Below are positions 12,601 through 25,800 of a DNA stretch of 64,000 bases, piece after piece. Origin of the DNA: Schistosoma mansoni (Eukaryota > Platyhelminthes > Trematoda > Strigeidida > Schistosomatidae); the NCBI RefSeq assembly GCF_000237925.1, contig NC_031496.1, positions 17,194,245 through 17,258,244 on the forward strand, given 5' to 3'. The position numbers and the translations under genes were made by a program. The notes under the pieces are model-generated. The model did not search any database, had not been told where the DNA came from, and saw nothing but the letters and a program-made list of their open reading frames with translations. Positions within the stretch are counted from its first letter, which is position 1. Each line of letters starts with the position of its first letter.

Positions 12601-15600
12601 TCTTGCTCTTAGAATAATGAGTTTACTTTTTGATCGAATGTCTTTTTGCGATACGATTATGAAATAAATTATAATTCTTATTTTAATAAATCAAGGCATT
12701 GCAAAGTCATATGACATGTTGGAAAATGAATTATTTTTTAACTGGAGAATCTGCTGTTGAAAAATCCCTTTTTTCTGCAGCAAGAGCTCACCACCGTCGG
12801 CATGCTTTACGTAAAACTTTATTTGCTTGGATGTTAAGAAATCAGTTTTGGCAACAAAAAAGGATATTACGTAATACCGCATTAAAGTTTCTTCACAATA
12901 AACTGAACAAATCTATCATGGTATCAGTAATTCAAGAATGGTATCACCAAATTTCAGATATTCAAACTTCAAATAAACATAATAGGTAAGCTGAGTTATA
13001 AAGTATTACTTACCAGTATTACTGATATGGAAATATGTCGCTCTGTGGTACATTTCAATCTATATAATATCAAACTTATTCATAACAATTGTTCATCGTG
13101 ACATTGCTTCTCGCGTATTTATTTTCTTGTTAATTGAGCTTTTTATTGTTTATTTTTATGGCTCAAATGAAATAATGGAATATCTGAAACATTTAAGTGA
13201 TGTAATGATACTAATTTGTGCACAGGCTAGTCATCAAATGCTGGTCAATAGCATTTTCAAATCATAACTGCTATTTGAGGTCTACCTATCATGAGCTAAT
13301 CTAGTCGCTTGTCTACAGTTTTAATAAATAGTAGTAGTAGTCAAGGCTTCGGAAATCTTCACTTTTTTAAACATTGATTTGCTTATTAATTAAACTGTAA
13401 ATGCTCTGATGGTGTATTTGTTAAAAGGTGTTATATAACTCACAAAAGTATTCTACATCCAATATCTATAAGGACGAATGAAGTATGTACTGTTAAACAT
13501 ACGAAGTGTAGGAAACATTTGCTGTCTAACTTTAAGTGCACACCCACGATCCTGCACTCGGGACTCGAACCCAAGACCCTCTGTTTTGTGCGAACAATTA
13601 ACCTCTGGACCACTGAGCCGGGATCCATCGGTGGTAATGTCGAACTTCAACCGACCGTGTCAGGTGTGATTCAATTGGCCACTGAAAATAATGGAGTGTG
13701 GTCGCGCAATATGATGGACTAGTTGATGTTAGAAGTTAATACTGGCGTATCTCGGCTCTCCACAACCCTTTACTGATATTTCATTGTTAACAGACAAAGC
13801 GGAACATAAACATAAGTATATTTCTTTGGATTAAATCAAGTAAATACTATGGATTATTTCATAACAGCCCCCGAAATGACCTGGTGCGGCCGAAGTGTTA
13901 TGAATTTAAAAAATAAACAAAGGACGTATGCTGATTCGTTATTGATTTTTATGTCCGGCTTTTATCACGTGAATTATCCACCAACCGGGGTACGACTTTT
14001 TTAGTCTCAGTACTGTGCCAATCAATGACGTTCAACTGGCATGAGCAGTCTAGCGTCCTTATTGGTTTTTTGTCCGCCCAACACTTCCACCTAAGTCCAG
14101 AACACCAATTACAGCTTCAGCTATGCGAATCTATGTGAATCATTTATTTCATGCATACTCTGTTTATATACTAGACAGACAGACCACATCACACCATAAA
14201 ATAGAAAATAATATTTGTACAAGATCAAGCCAAATGTGTCTGTGAACGTGGGAGACAATAATCAATAAACTGAACATTATTCGGGAACAGTGAATCGTAC
14301 AGTAATAATTCATAGGTCAAAATAAAGCTTATAATAAGATGAATATAGATATACACAACCTAGTTATTCAATATTTAAACAATAAGAATATACATAGAAT
14401 AATCATCCACTAATAGATCCCGGAAGTTATCCATACTTATGTCTTCGCTAGGATATAACACGAAGGTCGGGAGAGTCCTCTCTCCCTCTTGAAATGCTCT
14501 CACATGGCCACATGTATAAAAACGCTGACAGAAAAGTCCTACTCACTGCTTTCTCGCGGCAGGGTTGTCTACGAAATTGAGAAAACGAAAGGTGAATGTC
14601 CGGCTCTTTAACCGGGTTGGTGGACACAGAGGGTCCATATGGGGGTTAGAAAACCCTGATTCCGAACTGGTGGTGCACATGGGCCCCAGGATCCTGAGAA
14701 AAAAGTGACTTATCAACCTATTGTTGGTATCCGCCTTCCATGAGACTGCATCTTCTAATGCTGCTCCATTGCCTTGTGGATTAGACCTTTAGATCAAAGG
14801 CTCTAGGTGTGGTCCGCTAAGGAAACTATCTGCTTCTGTTTAGGCATCCGGGCGATATCACAGCCTTCTCTTGCTTCAACACTCTCCCAGACAAATCTTA
14901 TTCACAATCATATAATAACGTTCATTTTTATTTCTTTTATACTGCGTCACTGATGTATTCTCCTTTATCCTCGATTTGCGTATTTTAATTTACAACTTAT
15001 ACAGCAGCTCGCCTATGATGGAAACCCTGTCCTATCTAAACGGTCTCAAGTCACTGACTGGTCGAAACTTGAATGATATCACCGACTACGAATATTGAAA
15101 CAGTCTTTCCGAAACCCCAAATAGGGCGAAACTCACGTCCTAGATTCCAATGCTAGCCATTATCCATTTTTACTTATAAAGCTTATGACCTAAGGCAATA
15201 TTGAGGCAATCCACACAGGACGCACATATGCCAACAAGAGACTGATCAATTGCAGTCCTAAACAACAATGGGAAGATATAAGCAAACAAAAAGTGAATTT
15301 AAACTTCATCCTATTGCACAAGCAAGTGGCTATCATGACTCAGTAGCTGAGTGGATAACTCTATGGCGTTTGAAGCGAAAGGTACTGGGTTCGAGTCTCA
15401 GAGTGAACACCAACTCTATGATGCAGGTACATCCAACTGACGCGTCCGAAAAAGGACGAAACGCGCGTCCTGGATTCCACTGCTAGCCACTACCCATCTT
15501 TGCTCATAATTGTAATTAGCTAAAAAATAAAGATAAAACTAGGTGGTTAATTTAATCCACTTTCGATACCTTTCCTTATCTTAACTAATTTGAAGTGTTT

Positions 15601-16796
15601 TGAAATATTGGTAGAACCAACTTGATTTATTTATCCTTCAGATGAATACAATGAACACCTGTATTCCTTTATTTTTAATAAGTTATAAACATTCAATAAA
15701 TATGAAATCAGTCAACATGATGTACTTATTTGACGACATCAGATTCATATTCTAGTTGTACATGGAACTAATTGTTACTCTGAAGGTTTGTAGTTCGACT
15801 CTGTACAAGATGAAAAATTCACGCTTCTGAAAAGTGTAGAGCTTAAACTAAAATTCTGTTTGATGTTTCCTGGTTTTTGAAGTATCTTCAGTTGATGAAG
15901 TCTATGATAAAGTTGTCTTAAACAATGTTTTCAATGTGGGAAATTAAATAGCGTATCCTTTGATTTAGATTTCTCCACCAGTCGAGTTGAATGTTTGAAT
16001 TATTACGAAACAACTACATATAAATCGCAATCATCTGATCTTAATTCTCCTTTCCTTTAGGTATAGGATTTTGAAGACGTTCCTAAAAATGTGGTCACAT
16101 CGATGCGAAGTAACTATTATAGAACGCCAAATGTATTATTCTGCTTGTAATTTACATTCTATTTCAGTACGTCGTCGGTGCTTTTCGCTATGGAGAAATT
16201 ATGCATTATACAAGAGAAAAAAATACAAACAAATAAAATTTGTTACTCGATTTTATAAGATAAATCAAATAAAAAAGTATTTTGTTGCTTGGATGAATTA
16301 CCATTTTGTGGCTGCTGATCATCGCAGTAGTGTTCAATCCATGAGTGTAAGTTTTACGAACTATGAAGAATTAGCTGTTCTGTGAGCCTTATTGTTGACA
16401 GATTAATGTATTGTAGCCTTGCTAGACATCTAATAGTCTGTTGACTAAAATTCAGTCATCATATTACTCCAAGTTACTAGATCTCTGATACCACTGCTCA
16501 GTGATCAATCACCATAAATATATCAGTCATAGCAGGACCAATATTGAAAACACTGAAACTTTGGGACAAATATGCGGATTGTTATCATGTATATTTTTAT
16601 AGTATAATTATTATGTATTGGTATCGCTTTTCTTAATCCGTCTTTTCTAAGCTTCTGTTGAACCTACTAACTATTGTTATATAATTTATCATTCCTTAAT
16701 TATTTATGTACAGTTTCCTCCGTTCCTTGCCTCTTATACCTATGGCATGTTTGTTCTTAAAGTATGATTTCACGCTTAAGGTGCGTCGGGGTCCGG

Positions 16797-16834
<38 letters not shown>

Positions 16835-19800
16835 ATGGATGTTTTAGATGGATATACCAGGCACCTGTGATGTCCAGTGGAAGCTTGATAGCTATTTTCT
16901 TTTATGGAACTGAAGAGTGGAAATAAAAGGAGAGCATACATTTTAGAGCAATAGGTGTTAGGACTATTCTCGATTTCAAACTCAGAGTTAACACCGCCAG
17001 TCGAAGCGTGTAGTTAGTTTAAGCTTAGTACGCTAGGGGAGGTGGAGAACTGGTCGTGAGGGTAGAGAAATTCAACCAGGATTCTTATTGATTAACCTAG
17101 CAACCGATATCGATTAGCATTTCAAACATAATAATAGAGAAGGTTATTTTCCATCTGAATAGCTCGGTATCAATGTTTTTGACTACAACACTCAGTATTT
17201 TCTGTCCGTATCCCATGAAGAGCATCAGTTTTCTTAAGATTGGACATAGGTTTCTTGATGATTTCCGATCAACACAAAATTTCGTTTAAGATTTTAGCTA
17301 ACTGCATCCAAACACTTAACATTTCGAGCATTATATTAAGACTTGCTAAGATCTGGTGACGTTATGATCATAAGCCAATCCAAGGTGATTCGTATTCTAC
17401 AGAAATGAATCCTTGAAGATTTGACTTTCAGTTTGAGTTATGCTTTAAGATTTTATACAAAACTAGTAGCATTATGGTAGAACTGCTTAGATTATTACTA
17501 TTTCTATCAGTTATTTAGTAAATTATACTTCAATCGTGATAAGAACGTTAATACTAAAAAAATATTATCTCTTTCTTTATCTCAAGATGAAACATAATAC
17601 ATCATTGATCAAACAGTGTCTACTAAAATGGAAAGATTATTGTACTATTAAACAAGAATTATTGTCAAAATTACCTCATTTTAAAAAGTATCAGAAAGGC
17701 AAATTACTCAATGAATATTTTCAATATTGGTTGAGTAATCTTCTCTTTAAACAGTCACAAGAATTAACGATATGGAATTTTAGAAAACAAAAACTTATGG
17801 AAAGCATAAAAAAGGTAAGTCAGTGCTTAAAGTGAACTTCGATACTTTTCTATCTTCAAAAGGAATAGACATTTCATACTTTATAACCAATTGTAAATTT
17901 CATTTTATTATACTATATGTCTACTCCATCCTAAAGAACTTTTTTTTCAAGGTCTTACTTTGTATTCCATGTCGGATTCACTGTTTGTGTGGAAATACCA
18001 TTGCAAATGTTTCCAATTCACGAAATGTGTACTTAAAAGTAGACATGTTCATGCTATTTAAAGCTTACAGTATATCTTGACATAAAACCTTGATCTATTA
18101 TTTTCAAATCTTCATCCTGAAATTTAAAATTAAACTGGATATTGTTTAAATTTGTAAACAGTCCATCCTAAAATTTATGCCTAATAGTCATATAGATACC
18201 GAAATATTCATTAATTTATCATCATGCAAATACACTTGACATTCTGTGATTTCGGGACAATCAAATTTGTTAATAGCCTTCACTTAGAAATATCAATACT
18301 AGCAGTCGTTTGACCTGTAATTTATTCCTATCCTTGTGAATTGTTTAACCAACGGCAATTTTGAAATGATATCGAAATTACTAAAATTTTCAGTGATTTC
18401 GTTCATGTAAAAATCTTTTTTTCTCTTTACCTAACATCCTTCAATTTATATACTTATCAAAGTTCCTTTAGTTGTATTTTCAAGCAATCTTTACTAATAG
18501 CTTGTAGGAACTATACGATTTTTTCTTTTATTAGTAATCATTTAGCCATTATTACTTACTTTCAGTCAAAAGATATTTGTTCTTACCCTTAACCTACCCT
18601 GGTTATTTTACTATCCAGATTTATCATCCAGAGTGGTCATCGCATTGTTTTCGTGTACTTTATTTATTTTCTTTGTTTCGGCTTACCTTAACCTGTCCAA
18701 AAGATATTTGTTGGATGATGAGGATGATCTAAGTGGATATATTCGGCTTGATAATGTCTTATCACAATAGGTGTTCTGTAATTACTTGATAGTTGGATAA
18801 TATTCAAATGTCATCATAAATAATGATTGGTATATTGTTTGTCACGTGTATTTTAATCTTTGAGACTTGTTTCCTGTCTATTCACTTCTGTTAAACTACT
18901 ACATTCATCCGAAACGCAATGAGATTATTACCAAAATTGTACAACAATTCAAAGCAAGAATCATAACTTTTCAGTAAGGGGACAGCTAAAATTGATTTTG
19001 TTGAGTTAAAAGACGCTTACCACTGTTTAAGAAGAGTACAATACAGAACTACAGCAATACTGTCATTAACTTCTCTTTGAGTCATGTTTGATGACGTCTT
19101 AAAACACTGAGTTACACAATATTCAAGGCTTCATCTAGGAAGTTATGACGAATAAGCTTATGCTACTGTAACCATAACTGTCCTTCATTCCATGATCGAG
19201 TTATGAAACAAGTAAATTTCTAGAGTGTAAATCAGATACAGTTATCATTTTCTAGAAAATAAATTCAGTGATATACTTTGGATTTCTGTACCCAATATGA
19301 TATAACGGAAACTTATAGGACTTTGTTATTGCTCTGAGATACTAAATGCTTATTACAACCTGATTCTACGACTTGTAGATTCGAAAAATTAGAAATAGAT
19401 CACTCTACTTGACCACATAAACTAAGGTACGCAACTCTGAAAAACTATTGAGAACCAGCTTAGACTAGACGATATTTCATTAACAGAAATTACAATGGAT
19501 CAACGCGGTGAAAACCCAAGTCGAAATTGATAGTTAAGGAATTAACAGCATTTTATAGTCTCGTATATTTAATGTAAGTAGATGGGCTTATCTTCACTCA
19601 TTAGCCAATTATGTCTTACTTTCACCAACACATCCTAATTTAAACATAAATAATGTATCTTAGTTCATATTCGTACTTAACCTATCTTGCTCATCGTAAG
19701 AATAAACAATGGACAGCGAATTCACTGAATTTCATTATATTCTTAAACTTTGTTTTGTACATCACCATACCTATTTGAATAGACGAATAATCACCAATCC

Positions 19801-22800
19801 AAGATCGTTGCTATATTTCAGACATTCATTTATACACATATAAGACCAGACCACGGAGCAGACCAAATGAGTAACAGTATTAACCCCGGAACAACAACAT
19901 TAATGGTGGGAAAAATGAAATATTGGGTTCACAACTAATCAGTCCTAGTTCATGAGTTGAAAATGCTATAGCAACAATTTACGGTTCTAATAGAAGCTTG
20001 GAACTAAAGTAATATGAAAATAATCGAACTAAACTACTTAATTGACATGCAGTCAATACATATAATTGAAATCGTGGAAAAATAGCTTTAAAAGTTTTTA
20101 CCTGATGGTTGAGTTGTCTCTTACAACAATAGTAACTCACTTACTTACGCCTGTTACCCCTCGTGGAGGAGCATGGGCCGCACACCAGTATTCTCCATCG
20201 AACCCTGCCCTGGGCGATCCTTTCCATTTTTTTCAGTTGTTTTTCATCCTTTTCATATCTGCTTCTATTTCCCGGCGTAATGTGTTCGTTGGCCTTCCTC
20301 TTTTCCGCTTCCCTTTCGGATTCCAAGGTACGGCTTGCCTTGTGATGCAGTTTGGTGATTTCCTTAATGTAAGTTCGATACACTTCCAACGTCTTTTCCT
20401 AATTTCCTCTTCAGCTGGAAGCTGATTTGTCCTCTCCCATAAAACGCTGTTACTGATAGTATCCGGCTAGTGAATGTTGAGTATTTTGCATAGACAACTG
20501 TTTATAAAGACTTGTACCTTCTTGTCAGTATCTCGAAGGAAGGCTAAATTGAACCTTTGTAGTGCTGTTTATCCAGTTGTCCGGTGTTTCTTTAGCTGCA
20601 GTCTTATCTTGGCCACAACCAGGTGGTAATCTGAAGCTATGTCAGCTCCTCTCCGGGTTCTCACATCTTCCATTGACCTTCGGAATTTTTTGTTGATACA
20701 AATATGATCTATTTTGTCCTCTGTGGTATGTTCTGGTCAGATCCATGTAGCTTTGTGTATGCGCTTGTGTGGGAATATTGTGCCGCCTATAACCAATTTG
20801 TTGAATGCACATAGATTTGCAAATCTCTCCCCATTCTAATTTGTCTCTCCTAGTTCATGTCGTCCCATTATATCCTCATATCCTGTGTTGTCCACTCTGA
20901 CTTCAGCATTTAGATCTCCCATCAGGATGGTGAGGTTCTTTCGTGAGCACTTCTCTATAATTGATTGCAGCCTTTCATAGAACTGATCTTTATCATCGTC
21001 GTTGCTATCATTGTTGGGTGCATAACATTGGATAACATTCATTGTGATCCCTTCCTTCTTTGTTTTGAATGATGTTTTGATTATCCTGGGTCCATGAGAT
21101 TCCCATCCTACAAGTGCATTTCGTGCTTCTCTGGGCAGCATTAGAGTAACTCCTTGAGTATGTGGTGCATTTTCTCCTTCGTGACCGGAGTACAGAAGAA
21201 TCTCTCTCGTATGTAGCCCTTGTTGTCCAGCTTGTGTTTAATGGGTTTCGCTGATTCTGAGTACTGCCAAGTTGTATCTCCTCATTTCCATTGCTATACG
21301 ACTGGTCTTCCAGATCTCCCACATTGTCCGGATATTTCGTATACCAATAAAGAGTGTTGCTCTGGTTGTTAGAAGGGGCATCGATTTCAAGACTTCCGAA
21401 AAATTTCGGCTTTCATCATGGGGCGTCATAATTCTTCCTTCGACTCGGAGGGCAGATTTTGAATGTTTGAATTATTTTTCCTGGTTAGCGCCTTTTTAGA
21501 GAATTATTTTTATATGGGTTGGGGATGCCGACCCCATGCTCAACCCTCCTCCATTACCCGGGCTTGGGACCGGCAGTAACTCTAGAAAAGCTACAGGTGG
21601 AGTTCAACAATAGTAACCTTTTGAATTATGCTTTGAAATTACGATTGATTAGAACTGTTATTAGATTTTAGTGCGATTAATGATACTTGGATTTCAGGTA
21701 CATCCAGAAAGCGAGTCCCGAGTGAAATGAAATATACTACCAACGTGAATCTCACATCGCTAGTCACTATCGAAATTATAAACAACATCACCTTACTACC
21801 GTAGATTTCCGCATAGAATTTTAGCTTTTAATCGATAACAGATTATCATTTAGTGAAATTAAACTTGACGAAATATAAATTATTCTTTCTGTTGCTGTTT
21901 AACATCAGGCTATTTATGAACAAACAATATAGATTTCATTATTTAGATAAATCAGAGTTTTATTTTTATGATTCTTTTTAATAGTAGAATTTTAGAATTT
22001 TCGGCTATTAATTTTTAGCTACTACGTTGATGTGTACAAATGATTAGGCTTAGCTGCCAAAATATCAGCTCAGGAGTATGTTTTCTCTAGATGTTAGGTG
22101 AATCGAAACGTTCATAAACTGTTTCATTGATTTATGTTCGTAATTGATCATATGTAAAGATACATTTGCTGTATGCTGAATAACCTCATTTTTCCAGTTA
22201 TTTCTTGCATGGTCACAATGGACTTTTAGTCGTCGAGAATATCATTTGAAAATGCAGCTTACTTTTAAAATAAGTTTAGAGAATATGAGAATTGTTACTA
22301 TACGAATTCGGTGGACACGTTGGAGATCTGTGTATAACTATTGTTCAAGCATTAAACGTGCATGCAGATTTTATAATAAGCAAATACTTGTTCAGTGTCT
22401 CAATTGCTGGTCTGCTTTTATTATTATCGAGAAATATAAAATCAAATTAATTGAAACAGCTAATGACTTTCGAATTCGAACAATTCAGGTAAGTTAAATC
22501 ACTTTTTAACGAATTTAGGTATTGTTAAACAAATGAATATTTGAGCTATTCCCTAAATTTATCGTGGAAGATAATTACACTACGTCAGTGTAATTGATTC
22601 AGTCAGTCATAAACGACAGAACTTGATATGTATGTCCGTGTACTGAAGTTGCCACATCACATCAGCTTAACGAAACTCAAGAGTACTAAAGTAGTATTAG
22701 TATGAATAGTAGTAGTAGTAGGAAAGACTAGGGGTGGAAAGTTATGGTTCAAGGAGAAAATATGGGTTTGTGGAATACTACTAAAAAAGATTGATTGCCT

Positions 22801-25800
22801 TTATCTTTTTGTTGATATCTTATTTTTGTATATTCTTCAGTCTGCTCAATAATAACCTGTTATAAAAACAAGTAATTGGCAGGATAAAGGTTGCTTAGGT
22901 ACCTGATCTCTAGTATTTATGGAGGTTTGGTAGCTCAAATGTCATTTGTTTTACACACTCACACCATTTGGAGAAATGTCTGAAAAAATGGATGACCATA
23001 CTTTGAGACGAAACAGTTGTATAAACCAGGGAATCTCTTTAGAAGCCTAAATATTTGTATCACATGCTACTGAAAGCTGATAATTTTGACTTATTTTGGA
23101 CTTTTCATCTTTTATTATCACTAATTAATGCATGAAAACCATCTTCGTTATTTTCAGAAGCAATTCTTAAGACAATGGCATTTAAAACTAACTGAAAACA
23201 GAAAATTTCAAGCTTTGAAATCCATAGCTCTAGTGAGATGGTCTTTATGCTTACAAGCAAAAGTGTGGAAGGCTTGGCATTTATGGATTGGAAAACAAAA
23301 GTATAAAAGAAACAGACGAAAAACTGCTACCCAACGGTATTATGAGCACAAAACTGTCGACTCTTTAAGACTATGGATTACTGTGGCTTTAAATAAACGT
23401 CATGAAAGACATATGAAGTACTGTTCAAAATTTTGGGTATGTTTTTAAAAGAGTTTCACTTATTTGACTTTCATTCTAATTTACATTATTGGAATGTATT
23501 CACGTTAGACCGAGCTCAATCTTTTCAATGGAGTTGTAGATACTACGATTACTAGATTGTTCTCAATGGTACAATACTTCCTAGCTTGGTTTCTCCTGGG
23601 CGTTTCCTCTTCATGTTAGCACTTGGTCCTAAACAAAACGCTTCAAAATTTCCAAATGTATACATATGGCTGATATAATGAGTAGTTAGCCATCTATTAA
23701 CAAATGAAAAATCGTGATCCTTTTAATCACAGAAAACGGAAGTTTAAGATCTTCATGTAACCTGGCGTGCTAACTTCGAATTAACCTAAGGGTTAGGTAC
23801 CGCATTACTTCATCCCATTCTAACCTTATTTTATTGTTGTTTACACAGTTGTATGAATAAATACGCTTTAATTCACCTCTTTTTCTTCTATCTCTTCATA
23901 CTCTCTAGCCGTTTAAACCCACAATCAACACTTTTATTTTATACCTTCGATATTGTGATTATTTGTTTTTTATAGTCTTTCAAGAATAGATCGTGTAGAT
24001 TTATATGTATTGTCAATTATTTACATTCATCCATCTTTTTGAACTCCTTACTCCTTCCTCAGATGAAAACTGTTTTTTTCTATCCCACAGTAGGCTGTTG
24101 CTGATAGTATTCAGTCAAGAGACATTGAGTATCTTGCATGGACAATTTTCGATAAATGCTCGTACCTTTTTGATGATGGTCATGGTAGTTCTCCAAGTTT
24201 CAGCTCCACACATTAGAGCTTTCTTGACGTTCGTATTGAATATTCTGAATTCGGTATTGGCTTGCAGACAGTTGTTTTGAGTTCAATATGTTCTTCAGCT
24301 GTAGGAATGTTGCCCTTGCTTAGTCAACTCTCTCCTTTACGTCTGGATTGAATCCTCCTTGTTCATTGATCATGCTGTCCAAGTACGGGAAACTTTCAAC
24401 CTCTTCCAGAGTTTCTCCATTAAGTGTGACTATATCACTGTTCTCCGTCTGGTATTTGATGATCTTGCCTTTTCCTTTGTGTATGTTGAAGCCTACTGAT
24501 TCAGAGGCTTCTGCAACACTGGTTGTCTTGACCTGTATTTGTCGGTGTGTATGGGATAGAAGAACTAAGTCACCTGTAAAGTCTCGATTGCCTAGTTCCA
24601 TTCAACCTGTCCATTGTATTCCGTGCTTCTCGTCAGATGTCGAGGTCGTCATAATCCAGTCAATCACCAGAAGAGAGAGGAATAGTGAGAGTATACAGCC
24701 TTGTCTGACTCTAGTCCTTACTCGGAATGCGTCTGTCAGCTGTCCTCCATGGACCACTTTGCACTGTAGTCCGTCGTATGAATTCCTGATGATGTTGACA
24801 ATTTTCTCTGGTACTCCATAGTGTTGATGAAGTTTTCATAATGTTTTCTTATCCACATTATCAAATGCTTTCTCATGATCAAGAGTGTTGATGTACAGTG
24901 ACGAATTCCACTTAACTGGTTGTCCAACGATGATCCATATTGTCGCACTTTGGTCTGATCACTACCAGTCTGTTGATCTCAAAGCTAGACTTCTGTTGAA
25001 TCCTTCATCCGGTTGAGCAACACTCTATTGAGAACTTTTCCTAGTACTGACAGTAGTGTGATGCCTCTTTAGTTCTCACACTTGTTGAGATCTTTATTTG
25101 GTATCTTGACGAGGTATCCTATAGGGAGATTTGTAGATGCTGCTTCATTTTCTGGCGGATTCAATGGAGCTGGCCTATTCAAGTGTTCCTCAAAATGTTA
25201 ATACTTCTTTGATCCCCTTCCAGTTGTCCTCCATCGTAGTTTCTTGTTCTTTCAGTAGATCCTGCAAGGCTTGGAAGTTGTCGTTGAGGGTTATCTTGAA
25301 TTGGTTGAGTTTGTTAGTATCTCTAAGGAAGTCTGTATTGAACCTTTGTAATGCTGTTTATCCAGTTGTGCAATGCTTCCTTAGCTTCATCTTGGCAACC
25401 TGTAAGTGGTGATCTGAAGCTATATCAGCTGCTATCATGGTTCTCACGTCTTCCATTGATCTTCTCAATTTTTTACTGATACGAATACTATCGATTTAGT
25501 TCTGTTTGGTGTGATTAGGCGAGACTCATGCACTTTTGAGTGGGGATATTGTGCTGTCTATAACCAATTTGTTTAATGTACATAGATTTAGAAATCTGTC
25601 ACCATTCTCGTTTCTTTCTCTCAGTCAGTCCATGTCGTCCCACGAAATCTTTATTATCGATGGTGTCCATTCCAACTTTAGTGTTTAGGTCTCTCATCAG
25701 GATTGTCAGGTCATTTCCCGAGCCCTTCGTTATGATCGATCTCAGCCTCTCGTGAAAATGATATTTATCGTCGTCGTTGCTATCATTGGTGGGTGCATAA

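Larger units (their letters stand above)
15110..15520 (+). repeat. SM-alpha satellite/SINE, one monomer plus a partial one
   Basis: The phrase cgaaac..cacgtcctagattcc at 15,115-15,150 recurs in better form at 15,458-15,480, giving a period of about 340 bp. That fits the roughly 335-bp SM-alpha satellite of schistosomes. The full unit carries a tRNA-like A box at 15,344-15,354 (tagctgagtgg) and a B box at 15,388-15,398 (ggttcgagtct), then a hammerhead-like domain at 15,431-15,475, then a tail matching the copy at 35.3 kb. It sits in SFI1-like intron 4, sense to the gene. SM-alpha units are known to be transcribed and self-cleaved. Confidence 0.82.

Noticed and set aside
13896-14460. DNA transposon with short inverted ends
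   Set aside because: The only inverted ends are six bases and the duplication is five bases; there is no transposase or longer terminal repeat. TG...CA ends fit an LTR better.
16799-16829. CRISPR-like or regulatory repeat
   Set aside because: Simple AT dinucleotide run with no spacer structure, in a eukaryotic intron.
20066-20425. 119-codon plus-strand frame
   Set aside because: Shadow of the SR2-like C-terminal region on the minus strand; the minus reading gives the known RTE ending.
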